Shown piece after piece: positions 1-5,749 of a stretch of 7,410 nucleotides of DNA. The notes beneath the pieces were generated by a model. The model searched no databases and was not told the DNA's origin. It worked only from the letters and a program-made list of their open reading frames with translations. The DNA lies in NCBI GenBank assembly GCA_030745955.1, contig JASLNQ010000044.1:1-7410 (forward strand), written 5' to 3'. How positions within the stretch are numbered: position 1 is the stretch's first letter; every line of letters starts with the position of its first letter. The translations under genes were made by a program, and so were the position numbers. Origin of the DNA: Dehalococcoidia bacterium. GTDB lineage: Bacteria; Chloroflexota; Dehalococcoidia; UBA1151; UBA1328.

Positions 1-172
1 TGCAGGCACCGCAGTTGCCGTCGAGACAGCCTTCCTTGGTGCCGGTGAGCCCGAGGAGTTCGCGAAGAGTATCGAGCAGGCTCATGTACGGCGGAATGAG
101 CAGTTCGTGCACCTGGCCGTTGACAGTCGTCGTGACATGCACCTTGCTCGGGGATGAAGTAATGGTAGCCAT
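1..172 (-). CDS. Molybdenum hydroxylase [2Fe-2S] subunit (CoxS/XdhC-small type), N-terminal part, cut by the left edge
   Basis: Small iron-sulfur subunit of a xanthine dehydrogenase/CO dehydrogenase-family molybdenum hydroxylase, which passes electrons from the molybdopterin site to FAD. Only about the first 57 residues are inside the window. They read MATITSSPSKVHVTTTVNGQ at the start, a ferredoxin-like beta strand pair, then LLDTLRELLGLTGTKEGC followed by LDGNCGAC. The C-x4-C-x2-C cysteines are the plant-type [2Fe-2S] loop; the fourth ferredoxin cysteine and the C-terminal four-helix [2Fe-2S] domain lie beyond position 1. The ATG at 172 sits 7 nt after the stop of the FAD subunit, and an AAGGGG-like ribosome site lies inside the end of that gene, so the two are translated from one message. 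The substrate cannot be told from this subunit. The family assignment is secure; the exact enzyme (CO, xanthine, nicotinate or other aldehyde/N-heterocycle) is open. Confidence 0.9.
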   Translation of the reverse strand, partial: MATITSSPSKVHVTTTVNGQVHELLIPPYMSLLDTLRELLGLTGTKEGCLDGNCGAC

Positions 173-179
173 GTGTCGG

Positions 180-1049
180 TTAGCCCCTTGCCCGCTCAAC
201 GGCCTTGTTGATCATTCGGCCCGTGAGCACTTCTACGAGTTGCTTGCGCTGCTCTATCGTGCCGCGCATATCGGTAATGGGAGAAGCCGCGTCCCTGGCG
301 AGCGCGGCGGCTGCGGCGATCGTCTCGTCGTTGACGGGCTTGCCAGCGAGGCTGTCGCCAGCCGCTGAAGCCAGGATCGGGACGGGGCCGACTGCTGCGA
401 GTGCAATTCGTGCCGATTCGAAGTTCTGGCCCGACGCGTCGAGTACGACCATAACGCCGACACCCGCCACCGCGATGTCCATTTCGTTTCGGGGTATGAA
501 CCGTGTGTAAGCTGCGCCCGAGTTGGCCGCAGGCTTCGGGACGGAGATGCTCACCAGCAACTCGCCCTTTTCGAGGACGGTTTGGCCCGGGCCAGTGCAA
601 AAGTCTTCAACCGCCACGTCGCGGTTGCCACTCGGTCCGGCAACGTGCGCAACTGCGCTGTGAACGATGAGCGGGCAGATGCCATCGCCCGAGGGAGCGG
701 CGTTGCAGAGGTTTCCGCCGAGGCCGGCACGCGACTGGATCTGGATGCCGCCGATGATCGACGCGCCATCCACGATGCCGGGGTAGGCGGCCGCGATCTC
801 GCTGTTTTCGTACACCTGGTAGCAGGGCACGCCAGCGCCGATGCTGAGGCCGGTTCCATTGACGGAAAGTGCCATGAGTTCGGGAATGTTCTTGATATCG
901 ACTACGGCGTCGAGTTCCCAGGCGTTGGCGCGGGCCTTGACCAGCAGGTCGGTACCACCTGCGAATGGCCGTGCCCGGTCACCGTGTTCGTCCAACACAG
1001 CGACCGCCTCGGCCACCGTACCTGGGGCAACGTATGCAAACGGGTGCAA
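180..1049 (-). CDS. Molybdenum hydroxylase FAD-binding subunit (CoxM/XdhB type)
   Basis: Medium flavoprotein subunit of a xanthine dehydrogenase/CO dehydrogenase-family enzyme, 289 aa, the usual length for the family. The N-terminal half is the FAD-binding domain: the opening HPFAYVAPGTVAEAVAVL is typical, FAGGTDLL (residues 29-35) is the first flavin loop, and GLGGNLCNAAPSGD (109-122) is the second, normally TxGGNxxxxxPxxD. Residues about 180-285 form the C-terminal CO-dehydrogenase-flavoprotein domain. The start is TTG: it gives the family's exact N-terminus, it is preceded by AAGGAG with 7-nt spacing, and no better ATG lies nearby. The [2Fe-2S] subunit gene follows after 7 nt. The catalytic molybdopterin subunit is not in the window and would be expected just beyond the left edge in the common medium-small-large order. 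The substrate is unknown. A candidate promoter, dyad and structured leader lie upstream. Confidence 0.93.
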   Translation of the reverse strand: MHPFAYVAPGTVAEAVAVLDEHGDRARPFAGGTDLLVKARANAWELDAVVDIKNIPELMALSVNGTGLSIGAGVPCYQVYENSEIAAAYPGIVDGASIIGGIQIQSRAGLGGNLCNAAPSGDGICPLIVHSAVAHVAGPSGNRDVAVEDFCTGPGQTVLEKGELLVSISVPKPAANSGAAYTRFIPRNEMDIAVAGVGVMVVLDASGQNFESARIALAAVGPVPILASAAGDSLAGKPVNDETIAAAAALARDAASPITDMRGTIEQRKQLVEVLTGRMINKAVERARG

Positions 1050-1168
1050 CTGCCCTCTCCTTTCGAGTGTTTGTTCAGAAATCTCAGGCTGGCAACACCG
1101 GAATAACAGCCTGAAACCCGGAGTCCGGGCAGCCCATGCGGGAGCCCGTGGGGGCTTCCCGTCGTGAG
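1050..1168 (-). promoter_or_regulatory. Possible structured 5' leader of the molybdenum-hydroxylase operon
   Basis: If the promoter proposed at 1176-1204 is real, the operon has a leader of about 118 nt. On the minus strand it contains three successive stem-loops: a GC stem of 7-8 bp with one bulge (1140-1160), CCCGG-ACT-CCGGG (1117-1129), and an 8-bp perfect stem TCAGGCTG/CAGCCTGA with a 15-nt loop (1084-1114). The ribosome site follows about 20 nt after the last stem. None of the stems is followed by a T-run, so they do not look like an ordinary terminator. I do not recognise a known riboswitch; a molybdenum-cofactor or purine-type element is conceivable given the genes controlled, but I cannot match a consensus by eye. 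The first stem could also be a weak 3' end for the MFS gene. Confidence 0.4.
1057..1062 (-). promoter_or_regulatory. Shine-Dalgarno that fixes the TTG start of the FAD subunit
   Basis: On the minus strand the sequence reads AAGGAG, then seven bases, then TTG. This strong ribosome site supports the TTG at 1047-1049 as the start codon of the FAD subunit. Confidence 0.75.
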
Positions 1169-1175
1169 GCCGATT

Positions 1176-1204
1176 ATTATGCCGACAGGCGGGCCGTGCC
1201 GCAA
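1176..1204 (-). promoter_or_regulatory. Candidate sigma70-type promoter for the molybdenum-hydroxylase operon
   Basis: On the minus strand the -35 candidate is TTGCGG (1199-1204), the spacer is exactly 17 bp, and the -10 candidate is CATAAT (1176-1181), five of six matches to TATAAT. It stands in an AT-rich island in an otherwise GC-rich gap upstream of the FAD subunit. The -35 match is poor (three of six), so the call rests mainly on the -10 and the spacing. Confidence 0.4.
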
Positions 1205-1214
1205 CTGATTACGC

Positions 1215-1225
1215 GCATTAAATGC
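1215..1225. promoter_or_regulatory. Short perfect dyad, possible operator
   Basis: GCATT-A-AATGC is a perfect 5-bp inverted repeat around a single base. It lies about 10 bp upstream of the proposed -35 of the molybdenum-hydroxylase promoter, near -52 relative to the predicted transcription start. That is a plausible activator or repressor site. It is short enough to occur by chance. Confidence 0.25.
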
Positions 1226-1319
1226 TGTAAATAAGATAAAGTAGCCGCTTTCGAGCGCTCTGCCGCGACGTGCTGCCGCCGGATCGGAGCAGGAGCGCCG
1301 TGCAAAAGCCGTTTGAGCC

Positions 1320-2597
1320 TTAGGCCGAAGCTTCGACCGGGGCATCGGGCTTCTGCGCCTGATTCGCGGGTTTGGTCCCGTAGCCGAAACTGCGGAGAAG
1401 CCGCTGACCGACCAGCGCGGTGGAGACGATCGCGACCGATCCGCCCAACGTCATTGCCACGGGGGCGTCGAAACGCTGCGCCAGGTAGCCCATCAGGAGC
1501 CCGCCGAGGGCCGACGCCCCCCACGTGAGCTGGCTGATGCTCATCACCCGGCCCCTGAACTCCTCGTCGACCAGCGTCTGGATCACCGTAGTGTTCATCA
1601 CTCCCAGAACGACTTTGAAGCCGCCTATAATCCCGGCCACCAGCATTGCCAGGCTCAGGACGTCGATCCTGGCGAAGGTCAACTGGGTCGCGCCCACCCC
1701 GAGGCCCGCGACGGTGAGATAGAGCGCTGGCCGGACACGCTTGCCGATCAATGTGATCACCGTCGTGGCGGTCAGTCCCCCGATCCCGGCTCCCAGCAGC
1801 AGCTGGCCGTAGATGTCCGATCCACCGGTAAAGACCTCTTCGGTGAACACCGGTAACAGGGTGTCGAACGACGTGCCGAACAGCCCGAACGTGATACCCA
1901 GGATAATTACCGACGAAATAGACTTCTGGTGCCTGAGATAAGCGAACCCCTGGAGCAGTCCGCCGATCGCAGTCTTGCTCGTGGCCGCGACCTTGTGACC
2001 GTCGGTGCGCATCATCATCAGCGTCACCACAGTCAGGGCGTAGGCCGTACCGATGATGTAGAAGAGGCCCTCGAGCCCCCAGGCAGAGACCAGTGGGTCG
2101 AACAGCATGGGCCCCACGATGGCCGCTGCGCCGAATACGATCGAGTAGAGCGATATCGCCCCGGCAAGGTGCTCCTTTGGAACGATCGTCGCCACCATCG
2201 CCGACCTCGATGGTATGTCGAAGGCGAGCAGCGTGCCGGTCACGCTTGATATCGCCAGCACGTGCCATGGCTCGACTGCGCCGCTCTGGATCAGCACGCC
2301 GGTCCCGATGGTCACCACCGCGAACATCAGCCGCGTGAAGCGGACGATCTTAAGGCGGTTGATCCTGTCGGCCAGCACTCCGCCCCACATCGAAAAGATC
2401 AACACCGGCGCGAGGTTGGCGGTTGCCACGAGACCCAGCGTCACCTCCGACCCGGTGAGCGTCCTCATCAGCCATAACCGGCCGTAGACGAGGGACCACA
2501 TACCGATGTTGGAGAATGCCGCGGCTATCCAGAAGAGCCTGTACTCGCGGTACTTGAAGGCCGAGTAGCTGGTGCCAGAAAGGATCCGAATCCGCAT
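1320..2597 (-). CDS. MFS exporter, EntS/MFS_3 type (12 TM)
   Basis: Major facilitator superfamily efflux protein of 425 aa in the inner membrane, of the enterobactin-exporter-like MFS_3 group, likely driven by the proton gradient. Visible marks are an N-terminal FKYREYRLFWIAAAFSNIG entry helix, motif A as GVLADRINRLKIVR (residues 73-86) between TM2 and TM3, FDIPSR (126-131) after TM4, a central cytoplasmic loop near residues 196-222, and EEFRGRVMSISQL (345-357), the characteristic turn in the second half. About twelve hydrophobic segments can be counted; a polar Pro/Ala/Lys-rich tail of about 20 residues ends the protein. The start is ATG with GGGGGAGGG upstream at a slightly long distance. 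It lies 116 nt downstream of the HIT gene and 270 nt upstream of the molybdenum-hydroxylase genes, so it may be a separate unit or read through from the HIT operon. The substrate (siderophore, drug or metabolite) cannot be inferred. Confidence 0.88.
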   Translation of the reverse strand: MRIRILSGTSYSAFKYREYRLFWIAAAFSNIGMWSLVYGRLWLMRTLTGSEVTLGLVATANLAPVLIFSMWGGVLADRINRLKIVRFTRLMFAVVTIGTGVLIQSGAVEPWHVLAISSVTGTLLAFDIPSRSAMVATIVPKEHLAGAISLYSIVFGAAAIVGPMLFDPLVSAWGLEGLFYIIGTAYALTVVTLMMMRTDGHKVAATSKTAIGGLLQGFAYLRHQKSISSVIILGITFGLFGTSFDTLLPVFTEEVFTGGSDIYGQLLLGAGIGGLTATTVITLIGKRVRPALYLTVAGLGVGATQLTFARIDVLSLAMLVAGIIGGFKVVLGVMNTTVIQTLVDEEFRGRVMSISQLTWGASALGGLLMGYLAQRFDAPVAMTLGGSVAIVSTALVGQRLLRSFGYGTKPANQAQKPDAPVEASA

Positions 2598-2691
2598 TTA
2601 GCGATCAGCCCTCCCCCACTGCCCGGAATCCCGGAGACCCAGTAGAAACAGAAATGGGCCGTGCACCCGCGGATGCCCGGAGTCGCTGCAA

Positions 2692-2707
2692 CCGGTCCCG
2701 GGACCGG
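2692..2707 (-). terminator. Perfect 16-bp GC palindrome after the HIT gene, possible transcription end
   Basis: CCGGTCCCGGGACCGG is a perfect 16-bp palindrome 6 bp past the HIT stop codon. As RNA it folds to a 6-bp stem with a CCGG loop. The following bases on the minus strand carry no T-run, so it is not a classical intrinsic terminator. It may act as a U-less terminator, protect the 3' end, or be a protein site. It is the strongest dyad in the 116-bp gap before the MFS gene. Confidence 0.35.
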
Positions 2708-2713
2708 GGTGAC

Positions 2714-3112
2714 TTACATCGGGCCAAGCGGTGTTCCCAGGGGGTCGAGGTGACCGCCGCCGAGTACGTGGAGGTGCAGGTGGTCGACGATCTGCCCGGC
2801 ATCGACTCCCTGGTTGACGGCGAGCCGGTAACCGCCCTCGGCGGACCCGAGCTGGCGAGCGATCCGGGCACCGACGCGGATCATATGGCCGAGCAGCGGT
2901 TCGTGCTGTTCAGTCGCACCCGTGAGATAGGTGACGTGTTCACGCGGGACTATCAGTACGTGGACGTTCGCCTGGGGGTTGATGTCGTTGAAGGCGAAGC
3001 ACTGCTCATCCGAATAGACTTCGGTCGACGGCAACTCGCCGTGCACGATCCTGCAAAAAAGGCAGTCGGGTTGCCGGAGCTGGTTTTTCTCTTCCTCTGC
3101 GGTCCACCACAT
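2714..3112 (-). CDS. HIT-family nucleotide hydrolase/transferase
   Basis: Histidine-triad protein of 132 aa, close to the usual size of Hint/PKCI-like members. Such proteins cleave nucleoside phosphoramidates, aminoacyl- or acyl-adenylates, or dinucleoside polyphosphates in the cytosol. CLFCRIVHGELPSTEVY (residues 17-33) carries the C-x2-C often binding zinc. NPQANVHVLIVPREH (45-59) is the second conserved block. GQIVDHLHLHVLGG (106-119) is the HxHxH triad, with H113 the expected nucleophile. An Asp stands just before the first triad His, where many Hint proteins have Phe or Trp. The ATG is preceded by AAGGAA with 8-nt spacing. That ribosome site overlaps the TAA of the preceding acyl-CoA dehydrogenase, whose stop is only 11 nt upstream, so translation is likely coupled. 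The family call is firm; the physiological substrate is unknown. Confidence 0.93.
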   Translation of the reverse strand: MWWTAEEEKNQLRQPDCLFCRIVHGELPSTEVYSDEQCFAFNDINPQANVHVLIVPREHVTYLTGATEQHEPLLGHMIRVGARIARQLGSAEGGYRLAVNQGVDAGQIVDHLHLHVLGGGHLDPLGTPLGPM

Positions 3113-3123
3113 AAGTTATTTCC

Positions 3124-4242
3124 TTATAAACCCATCGCACCCGCGAGTATCGCCTTGTGAAACGCCGGATCACCAAAGTCGGTTTTCCACGCCAGCGCCC
3201 TTCGAGTATAGAGGTGCAGGTCGTGCTCCTGCGTATACCCGATCGCTCCGTGACTCTGATGAGCTGTCCAGCACAACTCCGGTATTTTCTCGCTGGCCGC
3301 AATTTTCGCCTGTGCCGCCCTGTCGATGGAATAGCCATCGCGTGAGAAACTCCAGGCCGCCGAGTGTGCCAGGTGGTTCACCTTCTTGGCCGCGATCGCC
3401 ATTTCCGCAAGATAGTGCTGAATAGCCTGGAACGAGCCGACAGGCTGCCCGAACTGCTCACGGTTTGCCGTGTACTCGATGGTTGCCTCGACAACCGCCC
3501 TGCCGAGTCCGGCCATCTGTGCAGCGCGGGCCACCCCACCCGCAGCGACCAGTTCCCGGGTGGCCGCGACCGCTTCGTCACCCGCCGCCACGACGTTGGA
3601 CATCGGAACCTCTACCTCGTTGAACGAAAGTGAGGAGACCGGTATCCCTGAAATATGGTCAAGCGGGGTTTGTTCAACCCCCGACGCCTCGGAAACCGGG
3701 ACCACCACGAGTGCCGTTTCGCCGTCGTCAGTTCTGACCAGGGCCAGCGCGTGAGTGGCCTGCCCGGCGAACGACACGAACCGCTTTTCGCCGGTGATCA
3801 CAAGCCCCGCGTCCGTGCGGGTAGCCGCAACCGCCATGTTAGCGGCGTCCCACGAGGCATCGCGTTCAACGATCGCGGGTGTGATCAGCACCTCTCCGGA
3901 GGCTGCCTGCGGGAGCTGGTCGGCCTTGAGTGCGTCGGGGGCGAAACGTTCGAGGATGTGAGAAGTGACTACAGACTCGACGATAGGCGCGGGTGCGAGG
4001 CTTGCGCCGAGTTCTTCCAGCAACACTGCGAGGTCGCCGAAGGAAAGTCCGGAACCGCCGTACTCCTCGGAAATCGTGAGCGCCGGCCAGCCCAATTCGA
4101 CAACATCTTTCCACAGGCTCGCCAGCGCCTCGCTATCGCCATTCGCAACGGCGCGAACCACTGAGGATTCCGACCGGTCAGCGAGAAATTCGCGTGCCGA
4201 ATTGCGGATCATTTCCTGGATTTCCGTGAGTCCAAAATCCAA
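3124..4242 (-). CDS. Acyl-CoA dehydrogenase-like small subunit, probably the non-catalytic partner of a heteromeric enzyme
   Basis: Acyl-CoA dehydrogenase fold, 372 aa. MDFGLTEIQEMIRNSAREFL begins the N-terminal helical domain. GWPALTISEEYGGSGLSFGDLAVLLEELG (51-79) is a family block. YTANREQFGQPVGSFQAIQH (257-276) gives the flavin-contacting R261-x-QFG, and HQSHGAIGYTQEHDLHLYTRR (328-348) the second C-terminal flavin/interface block. Missing are the EPxxGSD segment of the middle domain, the C-terminal GTxEIxR segment with the MCAD-type base, and any Glu at the isovaleryl-type position (VAAGGVARAAQMAG instead). These losses are complemented by the gene just upstream, so I infer a beta subunit of an alpha2beta2 dehydrogenase like mycobacterial FadE27. 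The start is TTG: it gives the family's standard N-terminus and has AGAGGA nine bases upstream, inside the 18-nt gap to the large-subunit gene. The acyl substrate is unknown. Confidence 0.9.
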   Translation of the reverse strand: MDFGLTEIQEMIRNSAREFLADRSESSVVRAVANGDSEALASLWKDVVELGWPALTISEEYGGSGLSFGDLAVLLEELGASLAPAPIVESVVTSHILERFAPDALKADQLPQAASGEVLITPAIVERDASWDAANMAVAATRTDAGLVITGEKRFVSFAGQATHALALVRTDDGETALVVVPVSEASGVEQTPLDHISGIPVSSLSFNEVEVPMSNVVAAGDEAVAATRELVAAGGVARAAQMAGLGRAVVEATIEYTANREQFGQPVGSFQAIQHYLAEMAIAAKKVNHLAHSAAWSFSRDGYSIDRAAQAKIAASEKIPELCWTAHQSHGAIGYTQEHDLHLYTRRALAWKTDFGDPAFHKAILAGAMGL

Positions 4243-4260
4243 TGCGCGCCGTCCTCTTTC

Positions 4261-5442
4261 CTATCGTCGAGGGGCTCTCGGTAGCCCGAGTCCGCGCTGA
4301 GCGATGATGTTTTTCTGGATTTCGTTTGTGCCAGAAAAGATGGTGGTTGCCGTCGAGAGCATCCGCAGTTTCAGGAGCCTGCCCTGGAGTTCTGCCTGGG
4401 CCGACCCGGCTTCGAGCGAGCCGTACATGCCCAGGATTTCGAGCCCGTAGTCGAGCACTCGCTGGTAAACCTCGGTACCTGCGACCTTGCTCATCGAAGC
4501 CTCAGCAGACATCTCCTGGCCCTGGCCGTGGCGCCAGGTGACGTCGTAGCACATCAGGCGCGCAGCCTCGACATCGGTGCTCAGTTCGGCAAGTCTGGTC
4601 CGGATGTTCGGATCGGCCTTCACCGAGTTGACTGCTGAATCGTCGCTGTTGATGTAGTCGACAAGCTCTTCGAGCGCCGCCCGCGCCCCGGCCGCGAACT
4701 CGATACCCGACCGCTCGTGGTTCAGCACCGTCATCCCAACCCGCCAGCCGTCGTTGAGATCGCCGACGAGGTTGGCTTTCGGCACACGGACGTTGTCGAA
4801 TGTAACCTCGTTGAAATGGTGCACATCGGCCATGTCCATGATTGGCCTGATCTCGATTCCTGTCGATTTCATATCGAGCAGCAACAGGCTAATTCCAGCG
4901 TGGCGCGGGGCGTCGGGGTTGGTCCGCACCAGGATGAACATCATGTCGGCCCGGTGCGCGATCGACGTCCAGATCTTGGCGCCGTTGATCACGAACTCGT
5001 CGCCATCAAGCACGGCGCGGGTCTGTAGCGAGGCCAGGTCGGAACCGGAGTTGGGTTCCGAATAGCCCTGGCACCACTGGACCTCGCCACGGGCTATTGC
5101 GCCAAGGTGCTGCGTGCGCTGCTCGTCGTTGCCAAACCGCATCAGGGTCGGCCCGAGCATGCGTGTTCCAAACCCGTCGAGTCCGGGCGCCCTGCGGTAG
5201 GCCATCTCTTCGGCGAAGATCGTGTTCATCATCGGCGTCGAGTCGGCGCCGCCGTATTCCTTCGGCCAGCTCATCACCAGCCAGCCGCGCTTCACCAGCT
5301 CTTTCCTGAGTTTCAGGCTAAACGCCCACTCGTCGTCCGGGTCGCCTACCGGCCCAACCCAGCCGTCGGGGAGCACTTCATCGAGAAACGCGCTCACCTG
5401 GCGTCGGAACCCGTTCTCTTCTGCAGTGAACTCGAAGCGCAA
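4261..5442 (-). CDS. Acyl-CoA dehydrogenase large subunit, probable catalytic subunit of a heteromeric enzyme
   Basis: Acyl-CoA dehydrogenase family protein of 393 aa, introducing an alpha-beta double bond into an acyl-CoA with FAD. Family blocks are GWLVMSWPKEYGGADSTPM (53-71), QWCQGYSEPNSGSDLASLQT (122-141, the EPxxGSD flavin/substrate segment), FVINGAKIWTS (150-160) and GTNEIQKNIIAQRGLGLP (371-388). The MCAD-type catalytic position just before GTNEIQ holds Ser (FSGT), whereas E243 in LNHERSGIEFAAGA aligns with the isovaleryl-CoA dehydrogenase base, so E243 is the inferred base. RxQFG and HGxxGY are absent (the latter region reads EILGMYGSLEAGSA); both are present in the small subunit 18 nt downstream. 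Lengths and losses resemble mycobacterial FadE26-FadE27, which act on sterol side-chain CoA esters; substrate identity here is not shown. The start is TTG, chosen for the family-like MRFEFTAEENGFRRQ; its ribosome site is weak. Confidence 0.9.
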   Translation of the reverse strand: MRFEFTAEENGFRRQVSAFLDEVLPDGWVGPVGDPDDEWAFSLKLRKELVKRGWLVMSWPKEYGGADSTPMMNTIFAEEMAYRRAPGLDGFGTRMLGPTLMRFGNDEQRTQHLGAIARGEVQWCQGYSEPNSGSDLASLQTRAVLDGDEFVINGAKIWTSIAHRADMMFILVRTNPDAPRHAGISLLLLDMKSTGIEIRPIMDMADVHHFNEVTFDNVRVPKANLVGDLNDGWRVGMTVLNHERSGIEFAAGARAALEELVDYINSDDSAVNSVKADPNIRTRLAELSTDVEAARLMCYDVTWRHGQGQEMSAEASMSKVAGTEVYQRVLDYGLEILGMYGSLEAGSAQAELQGRLLKLRMLSTATTIFSGTNEIQKNIIAQRGLGLPRAPRR

Positions 5443-5455
5443 TTTGGATGGAACC

Positions 5456-5475
5456 CCCGGGTCTCAACAACCGGG
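5456..5475 (-). other. Small stem-loop in the gap between the RAM-domain gene and the acyl-CoA dehydrogenase
   Basis: On the minus strand CCCGG and CCGGG form a 5-bp stem around a 10-nt loop, 13 nt before the TTG start of the large acyl-CoA dehydrogenase subunit. The fold covers the region where a ribosome site would be expected; the downstream arm holds part of the only G-rich stretch there. It may modulate translation, but a 5-bp stem may be chance. Confidence 0.25.
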
Positions 5476-5486
5476 TGTCTCGGTGC

Positions 5487-5503
5487 GTCAGTTTCTAACT
5501 GAC
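5487..5503 (-). other. Perfect 7-bp stem-loop spanning the stop codon of the RAM-domain gene
   Basis: GTCAGTT-AGA-AACTGAC on the minus strand is a perfect 7-bp hairpin with a 3-nt loop, covering the last codons and the TGA of the 78-aa protein. It has no T-run after it. It could be an RNA processing or attenuation element separating the small regulator from the dehydrogenase genes, or simply coincidence within coding sequence. Confidence 0.3.
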
Positions 5504-5724
5504 AGGCACGTGACTGTTTTGACAATACCCGAAACGCCGTGCATTTCGTTACTGATCAGATCGCCAATGCCTGCGAGATCATCTGCCTCGGCTACTGCGA
5601 TGATGTCGAACGGCCCCGTGACGGTATCGACTTCTTTCATCATCGATATGTCTTTCAGCGCGTCGGCGACGTCCCAGGTCCTGCCGACAGCTGTTTCGAT
5701 GAGAATGTACGCGCGCGTTGCCAA
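5488..5724 (-). CDS. Stand-alone Lrp/AsnC ligand-binding (RAM) domain protein
   Basis: A 78-aa protein made only of the effector-binding RAM (AsnC_trans_reg) domain of Lrp/AsnC regulators, with no helix-turn-helix. The beta-alpha-beta-beta-alpha-beta pattern is visible: RAYILIETAVGR (strand 1), TWDVADALKDI (helix 1), VDTVTGPFDIIAVAEADD (strands 2-3 with the TGPFD ligand loop at 36-40), LAGIGDLISNEM (helix 2) and GIVKTVTCLSV (strand 4). Full Lrp proteins are about 150 aa; this is the whole of the short family, not a fragment. Such proteins assemble as dimers or rings that bind amino acids or similar small molecules. The start is TTG with AGGGGA six bases upstream, behind a good promoter. It lies 45 nt upstream of the acyl-CoA dehydrogenase pair on the same strand and is probably co-transcribed. 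It may sense a metabolite of that pathway or modulate a partner Lrp protein; both are inference. Confidence 0.88.
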   Translation of the reverse strand: MATRAYILIETAVGRTWDVADALKDISMMKEVDTVTGPFDIIAVAEADDLAGIGDLISNEMHGVSGIVKTVTCLSVRN

Positions 5725-5725
5725 A

Positions 5726-5741
5726 TGATCTCCCCTGATCA
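5726..5741 (-). promoter_or_regulatory. Inverted repeat flanking the ribosome site of the RAM-domain gene
   Basis: TGATC-AGGGGA-GATCA on the minus strand places the Shine-Dalgarno AGGGGA exactly in the loop of a 5-bp inverted repeat. It begins about two bases from the predicted transcription start and ends just before the TTG start codon. It could present or hide the ribosome site, or be a DNA operator. Confidence 0.4.
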
Positions 5742-5749
5742 GTGGCGCA

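Noticed and set aside
582..1106. Plus-strand open frames of about 100-175 aa opposite the real genes (also at 2654-3160, 3655-4164 and 5222-5728)
   Set aside because: They lie antisense to well-recognised coding frames, have no family resemblance and are expected by chance in high-GC sequence.
1140..1160. GC hairpin as an intrinsic terminator of the MFS gene
   Set aside because: It has a bulge, lies about 160 bp past the MFS stop and beyond a promoter candidate, and has no T-run. It is better treated as part of the following leader.
1177..2268. A 363-aa minus-strand open frame inside the MFS gene
   Set aside because: Its translation is Arg/Gly/His-rich low-complexity sequence, typical of a shadow frame in GC-rich DNA, while the overlapping frame gives a clear 12-TM transporter.
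2605..2871. An 88-aa minus-strand frame overlapping the end of the HIT gene and the gap before the MFS gene
   Set aside because: It overlaps the conserved C-terminal third of the HIT protein in another frame and its Ser/Pro/Arg-rich translation resembles no protein.
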